64,000 nucleotides of DNA from Paenibacillus kobensis NBRC 15729 (GTDB lineage Bacteria > Bacillota > Bacilli > Paenibacillales > Paenibacillaceae). This document shows, piece after piece, positions 46,213-55,441 of this stretch (its first letter is position 1; the number at the start of each line of letters is the position of its first letter). The translations under genes and the position numbers were made by a program. Below the pieces are notes generated by a model. It saw only the letters and a list, made by a program, of their open reading frames with translations, was not told the origin of the DNA and ran no database searches. Location: NCBI RefSeq assembly GCF_004000825.1, contig NZ_BILZ01000023.1:22461-86460 (forward strand), in the 5' to 3' direction.

Positions 46213-47181
46213 TTATACCCACCACATCTCGCCGAGTGGCTCGCGGATGAGAATTTGCTGCAGATTTTGCACGGCTTTCGTGAAGCCTTCATCGATGGAC
46301 ATCAGGCCGTCTTCGTGCTCGATGCTGACGACATAGTCGTAGCCGACGAGACGCAGCTCGCTGATGATGTCTGCCCATGTCTTCAGGTCGTGGCCGAAGC
46401 CGACCGTGCGGAACTGCCAAGCGCGGTCCAGCATTAGTGCATACGACTGCATATCGGTTACGCCGTGCATGTTGACGTTGATCGGATCGATGGTCGTGTC
46501 CTTCGCATGGAAGTGATGGATAGCGCCAGCACGTCCGAGGATGCGGACCGCTTGAACCGGATCGATACCTTGCCACCACATGTGGCTCGGATCGAGGTTC
46601 GCGCCGATCGCATTGCCTGCCGCTTCGCGAAGACGGAGCATCGTTGCCGGACTGTGGACGGAGAAGCCGCCGTGCAGCTCCAGACCGATCTTCACATTGT
46701 TCGATTCCGCCAGTTTGCCGATTTCGGTCCAGTACGGGATAACTTTCGCTTCCCATTGCCATTTCAAAATATCTTGATAATCGTTCGGCCAAGGCGCAAC
46801 CGGCCAGTTCGGATATTTGGCATCCTCGTGGTCGCCTGGGCAGCCGGAGAACGTATTGACGACAGGCACTTCCAGACGGTTCGCGAGTTCGATCGTCTTG
46901 CGGATCACGGCATCGTCAGCCGAAGCGAGCGCCTTCTGCGGATGAAGCGGGTTGGCATGGCAGCTGAGCGCGCTAATGATCAAGCCGCGGGATTCAACCG
47001 CTTGCTTGAAATCGCGAAGCTTGCCTGCATCGGCGAGCAGTGCATCGGGATCGCAGTGTGCATTGCCCGGATAACCGCCGGTGCCGAGTTCGACAGCGTC
47101 GAGTCCTTTGGATGCGATATAATCGAGTGCTTCTTCGAACGGTTTGCCAGCGAACAGTACGGAGAATACGCCAAGTTTCAT
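46213..47181 (-). CDS. Sugar phosphate isomerase/epimerase (xylose isomerase-like TIM barrel)
   Basis: A 322-residue AP-endonuclease-2-fold TIM barrel. It starts MKLGVFSVLFAGKPFEEALD. Metal-binding acids and histidines are in GLELHGGFSVHSP, NLDPSHMWWQGIDPV, HFHAKDT and SIEHEDG. Members isomerise or epimerise sugars and inositol derivatives. The substrate is unknown, and no catabolic neighbours help. GGGAGG lies upstream of the ATG at 47181, preferred over an extension to 47232. An extended -10 (47242-47250) and a cre-like site suggest catabolite control. Confidence 0.85.
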   Translation of the reverse strand: MKLGVFSVLFAGKPFEEALDYIASKGLDAVELGTGGYPGNAHCDPDALLADAGKLRDFKQAVESRGLIISALSCHANPLHPQKALASADDAVIRKTIELANRLEVPVVNTFSGCPGDHEDAKYPNWPVAPWPNDYQDILKWQWEAKVIPYWTEIGKLAESNNVKIGLELHGGFSVHSPATMLRLREAAGNAIGANLDPSHMWWQGIDPVQAVRILGRAGAIHHFHAKDTTIDPINVNMHGVTDMQSYALMLDRAWQFRTVGFGHDLKTWADIISELRLVGYDYVVSIEHEDGLMSIDEGFTKAVQNLQQILIREPLGEMWWV

Positions 47182-47241
47182 GTGAATATAACCTCCCGGA
47201 ACTGGATTGAATGTACGTATTAAGCTTGCCAATATGGCCTA

Positions 47242-47280
47242 ATTATAGCATGTCCTAATGTTCGTCAGGAAGCGCTTACC
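47242..47280 (-). promoter_or_regulatory. Promoter and possible CcpA (cre) site of the isomerase gene
   Basis: On the minus strand TGCTATAAT (47250-47242) is a perfect extended -10. Upstream, near the -35 position, the plus-strand bases 47267-47280 read AGGAAGCGCTTACC, close to the cre consensus with the core AAGCGCTTA. Binding there would repress. The rest of the 310-bp gap to 47492 is AT-rich with no gene seen. Confidence 0.5.
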
Positions 47281-47491
47281 GCTCCAATAGCCAAATCACA
47301 TAGGAACAGAGCAAAACGTAACTACACTTGCGAAGCCGGGTTCATTATCATCTTAAAATAAACACAAATAATTGCAGAATTTGATGATAGATAAGAGACT
47401 CGAATCCGATAAAAGAGATAAAAGATAGGAAAATTTAACTAGGATAGTGGAAAGATCGAGCTGTCAATCAATCGAAGGAGAGATTTTTTTC

Positions 47492-49435
47492 ATGTCTAAG
47501 CGAATCCTTGCAATGATCACTGTACTTTGTCTAACGATGGCCTGTTTGTCACTGTCCCTATCACTGTCGCTGACGGCTGGGACTGCACATGCTGCTGAAT
47601 CTGCTCAAGCCATAGAGGGCGAGTCCGTCAACATGAAGTTGGAGGTTGGAAGTCCGGTCGTTACGATTAACGGCTCCGCGTTAACGATTCAGAAACCCGT
47701 GAAGGTGAATGGAACGACACTGGTGCCGCTGAGCGTTATAACGAAAGCATTCGGTGCTAAGCTGAATTTGGAAAACAACAAAAAGATTACGCTCACTTAT
47801 AATTCCACCGTTGTCGTTCTGACCATTGGCAGCAATAAGGTAACCGTTAATGGAACGGTCTCGACGCTTTCGGCTGAGCCAACGATCGCCAGCGGCGTTA
47901 CGATGGTTCCGGTTCGCGTGATTACGCAAGCATTCGGTGCGAACATTGCGCTAAGCGGCAACCAAATTACGATTACGGGCAAGAAAGCAGGCGGCACAAG
48001 CAAGGCGGGCATCGACAGCGATGCCGGCTTCACGAAGGTGGGAGACAGCTATTTTAAGTGGAGCATGAAATACCCGGCGGACCTGTCGCTCGACTATCAG
48101 TCCAATGACGGAAGCCTTACCGTATGGGCGGATGGAAGCGGAAATCCGGCTGTTATTGTGGAAGTGACAGAGGATGAAGAGACGAGTACAAGCGAAGAAC
48201 TTCGGGACCTGATTATGAGCTACTTCTCCGACGATGAGATCGTTCTGGAGAAAAAGTCGGTGAAAGCGGGCGGTGCAACGTTCGAGAAGGTTGTCACGAA
48301 AGACCGTTCCGGATGGTTCTACGAGTACCGGGCGGCTAAGAACGGGAATTATGTTTATGTCATATCGTCTGGTGCGGAAGCGAAGACGCGCGAAGGTTTG
48401 AGCAAATACCAGCCGTTGCTCGACAGCTTTACAATGTCGTTCAATAGTGCGGACAAGAAGCTTAAGGATATTACGAAGGTTGTCGGCGGCATGATTGCTT
48501 ATGAGGATGAGGATTATGGTTTGAAACTTAAGCTTCCGGTCGAGTGGACGCAATATGAAGGCTCTTCGACGCCGGAGTTTTCCAGTGATAATGCCGATCT
48601 TAGTCTTGCTGTTGCTTCCGTCGCCAATGGCGAAACGGCGGAGCAGTGGAGGAAGCAAACTCGAGAGAAGCTGGAGAGCGACTATGTTGCGGATTACCTG
48701 CGCGGCATCTCGGAATATTCCGTAACCATTAATAATGGAACAGCGCAAGTGCTGCAGTACGAACATAGCTGGGATATGAAGGATTGGACAACGCAGTATC
48801 TTGTGTTCTATGTATCGGGCGATCATAAATACGGAATAAATTTCGAATATGACCGGGAAGAGGACGAGAAAGCGGACAATAGCAACAACAATGGCAAGGG
48901 GCTGTTCGATACCATATTAGGCACCCTAACGATCGACACGAAGTTCGTAGATGAAAATTTCAGCGAGATTGGGGAAGAAGCTCCACTCGACGATGTATTC
49001 GTGAAGAGAACGAGCAAGAAGCACGGCTATTCGATCGAACTGCCGAAATCATGGAACGATAACAGCGAGAGCTTGGAAGATAATATGAACATGTTCATGT
49101 TCGAATACGGAGACCTGTATTTAACCGTTACGTCTCCAGGCACAACTGCAAAGGGCTATGCGGATTCGATCGATGACTATGTGAAGGAAGAAGATCAAGC
49201 CGAGCATGGGGCTCGTGTGATCTCTAGGAAGACGGAGACGGTTAACGGTATTTCGGTTATCCGGGTTGAATATGAGGAACCGGAAGCCTACATCCCGTCT
49301 AATTCGATTGCCTATATGTTCGAGAAGAACGGAAAATTGATCGTCTTGGAGGTCGAAGTGTACAAAGCGAACGATACGGCCGCTTTTCGCGCCCGGTTCG
49401 ACAAGGTGGTACAATCGCTCACCTTTACTTCTTAA
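47492..49435 (+). CDS. Exported stalk-domain (copper amine oxidase N-terminal-like) protein, paralogue 1
   Basis: A 647-residue exported protein. The signal peptide (1-~33, with a repeated SLSLSLSL core and AHA-AE cleavage) precedes a copper-amine-oxidase N-terminal ('stalk') domain (~45-165): VTINGSALTIQKPVKVNGTT, LVPLSVITKAFGAKLN, then a second half VPVRVITQAFGANI. The region ~175-645 holds three similar ~150-residue modules of PsbP/DUF1795-like appearance (SMKYPADLSL, IKLPVEWTQYEG-type starts, YSIELPKSWND), each with a conserved aromatic strand. No catalytic residues are evident. AAGGAGAG precedes ATG 47492. It is a close paralogue of the protein at 50771. Confidence 0.75.
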   Translation: MSKRILAMITVLCLTMACLSLSLSLSLTAGTAHAAESAQAIEGESVNMKLEVGSPVVTINGSALTIQKPVKVNGTTLVPLSVITKAFGAKLNLENNKKITLTYNSTVVVLTIGSNKVTVNGTVSTLSAEPTIASGVTMVPVRVITQAFGANIALSGNQITITGKKAGGTSKAGIDSDAGFTKVGDSYFKWSMKYPADLSLDYQSNDGSLTVWADGSGNPAVIVEVTEDEETSTSEELRDLIMSYFSDDEIVLEKKSVKAGGATFEKVVTKDRSGWFYEYRAAKNGNYVYVISSGAEAKTREGLSKYQPLLDSFTMSFNSADKKLKDITKVVGGMIAYEDEDYGLKLKLPVEWTQYEGSSTPEFSSDNADLSLAVASVANGETAEQWRKQTREKLESDYVADYLRGISEYSVTINNGTAQVLQYEHSWDMKDWTTQYLVFYVSGDHKYGINFEYDREEDEKADNSNNNGKGLFDTILGTLTIDTKFVDENFSEIGEEAPLDDVFVKRTSKKHGYSIELPKSWNDNSESLEDNMNMFMFEYGDLYLTVTSPGTTAKGYADSIDDYVKEEDQAEHGARVISRKTETVNGISVIRVEYEEPEAYIPSNSIAYMFEKNGKLIVLEVEVYKANDTAAFRARFDKVVQSLTFTS

Positions 49436-49442
49436 GTTGAAA

Positions 49443-49485
49443 AGCGCCGCTTACGTGCTCACTCGGGAGCGGTGCTTATTTTTAA
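49443..49485 (+). terminator. Terminator after stalk-domain paralogue 1
   Basis: AAGCGCCGCT...GAGCGGTGCTT with a CGTGCTCACTCG loop, followed by ATTTTTAA. Confidence 0.8.
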
Positions 49486-49621
49486 TATAAGGAAATCTAG
49501 AAAGTTAAAGGAATATTTAATTGTAGTTTCTAGTTCTTTTGTAGTAGAGTGTTATTTGGAAGAAATATACTAGATTGGTTTGAGTGCGCCATATGTGAAC
49601 TTCATAGGGGGAAATGAGAGA

Positions 49622-50737
49622 ATGAGAACAAGGTGGCTGCGCATCGCAACTGCGGGACTCGCTGTGCTTCTGTTCGCGGCGGGAAGTACATGGGCTGCAA
49701 GCAGCAGCGGCAACTCAACGTTGTCGCTGGACGCCAAGGTGATCAACGGAGAGGTCTATGTCAAAGCAAGTTCGCTGACGAAGTCGTTAGGCGGAACGGG
49801 CACATTCGATGCTGCAACCAGCAAGTATGCGTACACGCCGGCCAATCCGGTCACGGAAGTCGTGAAGAAAGTATCCCCGTCCGTCGTCGCCATTATCGGT
49901 AAGGTCAAAGGCTACGATAACCGGAATGCTCTCGCACATGGAACGGGGGTCGTCTGGAAGGCGGATGGTCAGATCGTAACGAATGCTCATGTCGTCAAAG
50001 ATTTGACTAATATTACAGTGGTGACAGCCGACGGCAAACAATACAGCGGCAAGACGGCCTACATCGACGAGACGAGCGACATAGCGGTCGTCAAGATCAA
50101 TGCCACCGGGATGAAGCCTGCTGTGTTTGCAACGGTGCCTTTGTCTATTCAAGCTGGTGACCAGGTGGTCGCTATCGGTACGCCGGTATCGTTCACGTTA
50201 AGAAATACGGCAACGAGCGGTATCATCAGCGGAATGAATCGGGGAGTCGGTTCTTATTATAAGCTGCTTCAGACGGACGCTGCGATCAATCCAGGCAACA
50301 GCGGGGGGCCGCTCGTTAATCTGAAAGGCGAAGTGATCGGGATCAACTCGATGAAGTTCGTCAGTGACGATATCGACAGTCTAGGATTCTCGATTCCGAT
50401 GGACACGGTCCAATACGTGCTGGGTCATTTCGCGAAGTATGGCAAAGTGAACCGGGCTTCTCTTGGATTCAATCTGGAGGAGAGCTGGTCGGCAGTCATC
50501 GGCTTGCCGACGACCGAGCCGCTTACGATTACGAAGGTGATCAGCGATGAGGCGAAGAAGGCTGGCGTTTCAACCGACGACGAGCTTTATTCCATTGCGG
50601 GCCAGCAGGTTTCGTCCATCGTCGATGTGAATGAGTGGCTGAAAGCGTATGTCCCAGGTCAAACGATCGAGATAACGCTGCTATCCGATGGTGACCTTGT
50701 CACGAAGAAAATCAAGCTTGCTCAATGGAGCGAATAA
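49622..50737 (+). CDS. HtrA/DegP-type trypsin-like serine protease with PDZ domain
   Basis: A 371-residue exported protease. The signal peptide (1-~25, TWA-AS) is followed by a short degenerate stalk-like segment (~34-72, VINGEVYVKASSLTKSLGG). A trypsin-fold domain (~75-265) has His123 (TNAHVV), Asp153 (SDIAVV) and Ser227 (GNSGGPL), all present. A C-terminal PDZ domain spans ~275-365. HtrA proteases degrade or sense misfolded exported proteins. No transmembrane anchor follows the signal peptide, so it is probably secreted. It lies 34 bases before the second stalk-domain gene and likely shares its mRNA. Confidence 0.9.
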   Translation: MRTRWLRIATAGLAVLLFAAGSTWAASSSGNSTLSLDAKVINGEVYVKASSLTKSLGGTGTFDAATSKYAYTPANPVTEVVKKVSPSVVAIIGKVKGYDNRNALAHGTGVVWKADGQIVTNAHVVKDLTNITVVTADGKQYSGKTAYIDETSDIAVVKINATGMKPAVFATVPLSIQAGDQVVAIGTPVSFTLRNTATSGIISGMNRGVGSYYKLLQTDAAINPGNSGGPLVNLKGEVIGINSMKFVSDDIDSLGFSIPMDTVQYVLGHFAKYGKVNRASLGFNLEESWSAVIGLPTTEPLTITKVISDEAKKAGVSTDDELYSIAGQQVSSIVDVNEWLKAYVPGQTIEITLLSDGDLVTKKIKLAQWSE

Positions 50738-50770
50738 CTCGGTATTACTCAAAGGGAGAGAGAGTCGATC

Positions 50771-52681
50771 ATGTCCAAACGATTGTTAGCGATGTTAACG
50801 GTTATCTGTTTGCTGCTTGCATGTATTCCTTTAACGGCTAGTGCGGCAGAGGCTGCGGAGGCCCAGCCTGTCGAAATCCAATTGTCGGTCGGAAGTTCGG
50901 CCGTTTCGATTGACGGAACGTCATCCACGATTCAGAAGCCGATCAAGGTGAATGGAATAACGCTTGTTCCGCTCAGTGTCATTACCAAAGCGTTCGGTGC
51001 GAAGCTGAAGCTGGAGAACAACAAAAAAATTACGCTGACCTACAACGCAACGACGGTCGTTCTTACGATCGGAAGCAACAAAGTGTCGGTGAACGGCGTG
51101 GTTACGACGCTTCCGGCCGAACCGAAGATCGTAAACGGTGTCACGATGGTTCCGGTACGCGTCATTACACAAGCATTTGGGGCAAACATTGCGCTTAGCG
51201 GTAATAAAATTACGATCACGGGTACAAAAGCAAACGAGGCTAGCCCGACGGCTGGCGGTACGGCGGGTATCGATTCGGATGCCGGGATGACGAAGATCGG
51301 CGACAGCTACTGGGGTTGGAGCATGCAGTATCCGACTGACCTGACGCTTAAATCTCAATCCGATAACGGCGACTGGACGACGTGGACAGGCGGATCGGAA
51401 GATCCGAACCTGATCGTCAGCATCGAAGATGCCGATGAAGAATGGACGACGGATCAAATTCGCGAACATATCGAAACCTATTTTGACACCAATGAGATCG
51501 TGCTTGAGAAGAAAACGATCTCGGTCAAAGGCACGTCCTACGAGCGCTATGTGACGAAGAGCCGTTCCGGATGGTTCTTCGAATACCGGGCTGCACAGAA
51601 AGATAAAAGAGTCTATGTGGTTATGGCCGGAGCCAAGTCTGAATCGCGTGAAGCGCTGAACAAATATGGGCCGCAGCTGGATAGCTTTACGATATCGTTC
51701 GATAAATCCAATCGTACATTGAAAGATATTACGAAAGTCGTCGATGGCATGGTAACGATCCACGACAAGGATTACGGTCTGCAGATCAAGATGCCTGCGA
51801 ATTGGCACCGCTTGGAGGACATGACCAATCCGTTCTTCGTAAGCGATGAGGGTTTGATCAGTTTCTCGCTGTATTCTGCACAAAGCGGCGAGACGGCTGA
51901 GCAATGGAGAGCAAGCGAACGCGAGAATGTGGAAAGCGATTTTGCGGCTGGGTATATACGCAATATAGAAGAATCGACAATCGCATTGAACAACGGAACA
52001 GGTCAAGTGTTGAAGTATCAGTACAGCTGGGATCAAACCAAATGGATAAGCGAATATGACATTTACTACATTACCGGTAATCATAAGTACAAATTAAAAT
52101 TTTACTACACTAAAGATGACGCCGCTAAAGAGCAGCAGTTGTACAGCACGCTTACGAGCTCTTTGTCGCTTGATACGAAGTTTATCGATGACAACTTCGG
52201 AGAGGTGGATGATGACACGGAGCTGGAGAAGGCCGTCACGAAAAAAACGAGCAAGGAGTACGGCTACACCATTTCGTTGCCGAAATCGTGGTCTGCCATT
52301 GACGGTGACTTCGAAGAAGAAGAAGTTAACTATGCTACAACGTTCGGATTGTTCAGCATCAACGTTGAGACGCGTGACATTAATGCCTATGAATACGGGA
52401 ATGCGCTTGAATACTACTATAAAACCGAAGCTTCAGAGAAAGCTATCGGCACCACGGTCAAATCGACATCGAACCAGACTATTAATGGTACGAGCTTTAA
52501 AGTAGTCGAGACGGAGTCTCCAAAAGCAGAACGTCCGTTCACGACTCTGCACTATTTGGTAGACCGTCCTGGTTATGACGGAATATTGATCTTAACGGTC
52601 AGCTTTAATCGTGCGCAAGATACGGAAGCTAATCGCGCTAAAGTGACGAAGGTAATAGAGTCTCTCACATTCCAATTCTAA
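50771..52681 (+). CDS. Exported stalk-domain protein, paralogue 2
   Basis: A 636-residue paralogue of the protein at 47492, with the same order: signal peptide (1-~26, ASA-AE), stalk domain (~35-155, VSIDGTSSTIQKPIKVNGIT, LVPLSVITKAFGAKLK, VPVRVITQAFGANI), then three PsbP/DUF1795-like modules (WSMQYPTDLTL, LQIKMPANWHRL, YTISLPKSWSA). The two are conserved over their full length, with stalk regions near identical. A duplication around the protease gene is the simplest origin. GGGAGAGAG precedes the ATG. The strong terminator at 52685 ends the unit. Confidence 0.75.
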   Translation: MSKRLLAMLTVICLLLACIPLTASAAEAAEAQPVEIQLSVGSSAVSIDGTSSTIQKPIKVNGITLVPLSVITKAFGAKLKLENNKKITLTYNATTVVLTIGSNKVSVNGVVTTLPAEPKIVNGVTMVPVRVITQAFGANIALSGNKITITGTKANEASPTAGGTAGIDSDAGMTKIGDSYWGWSMQYPTDLTLKSQSDNGDWTTWTGGSEDPNLIVSIEDADEEWTTDQIREHIETYFDTNEIVLEKKTISVKGTSYERYVTKSRSGWFFEYRAAQKDKRVYVVMAGAKSESREALNKYGPQLDSFTISFDKSNRTLKDITKVVDGMVTIHDKDYGLQIKMPANWHRLEDMTNPFFVSDEGLISFSLYSAQSGETAEQWRASERENVESDFAAGYIRNIEESTIALNNGTGQVLKYQYSWDQTKWISEYDIYYITGNHKYKLKFYYTKDDAAKEQQLYSTLTSSLSLDTKFIDDNFGEVDDDTELEKAVTKKTSKEYGYTISLPKSWSAIDGDFEEEEVNYATTFGLFSINVETRDINAYEYGNALEYYYKTEASEKAIGTTVKSTSNQTINGTSFKVVETESPKAERPFTTLHYLVDRPGYDGILILTVSFNRAQDTEANRAKVTKVIESLTFQF

Positions 52682-52684
52682 TCC

Positions 52685-52728
52685 AATGCGCCGCTTTCGG
52701 GTTCTCCCGGAAGCGGCGCATTTTTTTG
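52685..52728 (+). terminator. Terminator after stalk-domain paralogue 2
   Basis: AATGCGCCGCTTtCGGG-ttct-CCCGgAAGCGGCGCATT followed by TTTTTG; about 16 paired bases. Confidence 0.95.
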
Positions 52729-52803
52729 CCGGTGGAATCGGGATGTCCGCTCTGGTACACTTAGAGGAATAGAAAGCTGGACAAAGGATGGCGAAGCTTA
52801 GTA

Positions 52804-55314
52804 ATGACGAAACAAATTCAGCGCGGTGATGTGGAACTGCTGGCGCCTGCAGGCGATTGGGACTGCATGCGTGCAGCGGTAGCGAACGGGGCCGATGCGA
52901 TATTTTTTGGCGTGGAGAAGTTTAATGCACGGGCAAGAGCGAACAACTTTCAGACTGACGAACTGCCCGAGATTATGGCGTTTCTGCACAGCTACGGTGT
53001 AAAAGGGTTTTTGACGTTCAACATTCTCGTCTTTGAAGACGAATTAGAAGATGCGAAGAAGTTGATCGAGTCTTGTATCGACGCAGGTGTGGATGCCGTT
53101 ATCGTACAGGATCTCGGACTCGTGAAGCTCATCCGTGAGCTGTCACCGGACTTCCCGATTCACGGTTCGACGCAGATGACGATTACGTCGCCGGAAGCGG
53201 TCGAGTTCACGAAGCCGTTCAACATGGAGCGGGTCGTGCTCGGACGGGAAAACAATTTGAAGCAGATTCAGAAGATCGGCGAGCAAGCGAAGCTGCCGAT
53301 GGAAGTATTCGTGCACGGCGCGTTGTGCGTGTCCTATTCGGGCCAGTGCTTGACGAGCGAAATGTGGGGCGGCCGTTCGGCGAACCGCGGCGAGTGCGCA
53401 CAAGCATGCCGTCTGCCATACGACCTGATGGTCGATGGCGTACAGCAGCCGATGGGCGACGTGGCTTACTTGCTGTCGCCGAAGGATTTGGCGGCGATTG
53501 ACATTGTTCCGGAGCTGATCGAAGCAGGCGTTGCCTCGTTCAAAATCGAAGGCCGTCTCAAAAGCCCGGAATATGTAGCAAACGTCGTTAGCAAATACCG
53601 CAAAGTGATCGACAACTACTTCGACGGAGTGGATGCGACGCCTTCGAAGGAAGAAATACGCGAGCTGCAGCAGAGCTTCTCGCGCGGCTTCACGCACGGC
53701 TTCCTGCAAGGAACGAACAACAAGGAGCTCGTCGACGGCACGTTCCCGAAAAGCAGGGGCGTCTATCTCGGCCGCGTCGAGCGCGTGCTCCGCGACGCTG
53801 TCGTCTGCCGGATCGATGCGCCGCTGAAGCGCGGCGACGGCATCGTCTTCGACGCGGGCGATCCGACGAAGAAGGAAGAGGGCGGCCGCGTTTACGACTT
53901 GCGCCGCCAAGGCGTGAAGATCGAAGGCGAGGCGCAGGAAGGCGTCGTGCTAGAGATCGTGCCGGGACGTAATGATATTGATCTTCGCCGCGTTAAAGTC
54001 GGCGATAAGGTATGGAAGACGAGCGATCCTGCGCTCGACAAACGTCTGCGTGCGACATTTGAGACGGACAAGCCATACCGTGTGTTCCCGATGAATGTTC
54101 ACGTAAGCGGCCGTGCCGGCGAACCGATGGTAACGGTATGGACGGACGTGCAGAAGGGAACGACGGTTACGGTAGAATCCGAGATTCCTCTTGAGACAGC
54201 ACTGAAGCGTCCAATGGACAAGGCGCTGCTCGAAGACCAGCTTGGCCGTCTCGGCGGTACGCTGTATCAGCTCGAATCGCTTGACGTTGAGCTGGAAGGC
54301 GATCTGATTGTTCCGGTACGCGAACTGAACCGGATTCGCCGCTCGGCGGTTGAGCAGTTAACGGTGGAGCGTCCGAAGCCGCCGGTCTACACGAAGTACA
54401 ACGTCGATATTTTTGCCGATGCACAGCCCAAACATGCAGATGACGACAAGAAGCCTGAATTGACGGTGCTCTGCCGGACACTGGAGCAAGTGCAGGCGGC
54501 GGTGCATACCAATGCGACGATGATCTATGCCGACTTCGAGTTTATTAAGCAATTCCCGGCAGCCATCGAAATCGCACGGCAAGCCGGCAAACCGATCGCG
54601 CTTGCGACGCCGCGCATTCATATGCCGGGCGAGAACGGCTACCACGCGAACATTCTCAAGTTGAAGCCGGATGCGGTACTCGTGCGCAACACAGGAGCGC
54701 TCTACTATTATTTGCGCGCCCGCGCGAGCCAAGCACCGGGCGAGCCGTTCCCGCGTCTGATCGGCGATTTCTCGCTTAACATCGCGAACCACAAGACGGC
54801 GAATCTGTTCACGGAAGTCGGATGCGATCTCGTTACGCCTTCCTATGATTTGAACATTCAGCAGATGGTCGACATGCTCGGCCGCGCGGATACGTCGAAG
54901 CTGGAAGTGGTGCTGCATCAGCACATGCCGATGTTCCATACGGAGCACTGCGTATACTGCACATTCATGAGTGAAGGTACCAACTTTACGAACTGCGGCC
55001 GTCCATGCGAAGAGAAGCGGGCGTCACTGCAGGACCGGATCGGCATGTCGCATCCGGTGCGCGTCGACGAAGGCTGCCGCAATACGGTCTATAACGCGAT
55101 TGAGCAGTCTGGCGCGGAATATTTGATGAACTTCGTCGATCTCGGCGTCCGTTCTTTCCGGATTGAGTTCCTGGAAGAGTCGGCCGAGAAAGTACGCGAA
55201 GTAATGGATTTGTACGAGGATGCGCTGGCGGGCCGAATTAGCGGAACGCAAGTATGGCGCAGCTTGAAAGCTATTAACCAATTGGGCGTTACGCGCGGCC
55301 AGTTGGTGAAGTAA
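52804..55314 (+). CDS. U32 peptidase-family protein, RlhA-like
   Basis: An 836-residue U32-family protein. The N-terminal U32 domain (~8-330) includes VELLAPAGDWDCMRAAVANG, FVHGALCVSYSGQCLTSEMW and NRGECAQACRLPY, whose Cys likely hold an Fe-S cluster. The middle has DUF3656-like segments (~380-620). The C-terminal part repeats a U32-like barrel with CVYCTFMSEGTNFTNCGRPC (~718-737). Long U32 proteins include RlhA, which hydroxylates 23S rRNA C2501; short paralogues (TrhP) hydroxylate tRNA. Proteolysis, the historical name, is doubtful. The ribosome binding site is weak: AAAGGA lies ~15 bases upstream. A terminator follows. Confidence 0.85.
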   Translation: MTKQIQRGDVELLAPAGDWDCMRAAVANGADAIFFGVEKFNARARANNFQTDELPEIMAFLHSYGVKGFLTFNILVFEDELEDAKKLIESCIDAGVDAVIVQDLGLVKLIRELSPDFPIHGSTQMTITSPEAVEFTKPFNMERVVLGRENNLKQIQKIGEQAKLPMEVFVHGALCVSYSGQCLTSEMWGGRSANRGECAQACRLPYDLMVDGVQQPMGDVAYLLSPKDLAAIDIVPELIEAGVASFKIEGRLKSPEYVANVVSKYRKVIDNYFDGVDATPSKEEIRELQQSFSRGFTHGFLQGTNNKELVDGTFPKSRGVYLGRVERVLRDAVVCRIDAPLKRGDGIVFDAGDPTKKEEGGRVYDLRRQGVKIEGEAQEGVVLEIVPGRNDIDLRRVKVGDKVWKTSDPALDKRLRATFETDKPYRVFPMNVHVSGRAGEPMVTVWTDVQKGTTVTVESEIPLETALKRPMDKALLEDQLGRLGGTLYQLESLDVELEGDLIVPVRELNRIRRSAVEQLTVERPKPPVYTKYNVDIFADAQPKHADDDKKPELTVLCRTLEQVQAAVHTNATMIYADFEFIKQFPAAIEIARQAGKPIALATPRIHMPGENGYHANILKLKPDAVLVRNTGALYYYLRARASQAPGEPFPRLIGDFSLNIANHKTANLFTEVGCDLVTPSYDLNIQQMVDMLGRADTSKLEVVLHQHMPMFHTEHCVYCTFMSEGTNFTNCGRPCEEKRASLQDRIGMSHPVRVDEGCRNTVYNAIEQSGAEYLMNFVDLGVRSFRIEFLEESAEKVREVMDLYEDALAGRISGTQVWRSLKAINQLGVTRGQLVK

Positions 55315-55324
55315 TAACGGCGGT

Positions 55325-55370
55325 AAGCCGGGTCAACGCCTGCAACACAGGGCGATGATCCGGCTTTTTC
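55325..55370 (+). terminator. Terminator after the U32 gene
   Basis: AAGCCGGgTCA...TGATCCGGCTT with an inner GCC/GGC pair, followed by TTTC. It overlaps the leader of the germination operon. Confidence 0.8.
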
Positions 55371-55441
55371 TTTGCATTATTTTCCGGCGAACGGGGAATG
55401 GTAAGAAACGTTATTTCATCCGCTTCGTGGAGGGGAGAACC

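Noticed and set aside
52788..52829. 13-codon frame (ATG GCG AAG ...) overlapping the U32 gene start
   Set aside because: It is better placed relative to AAAGGA than expected by chance, but its product MAKLSNDETNSAR has no recognisable leader-peptide features; conservation would be needed to support it.
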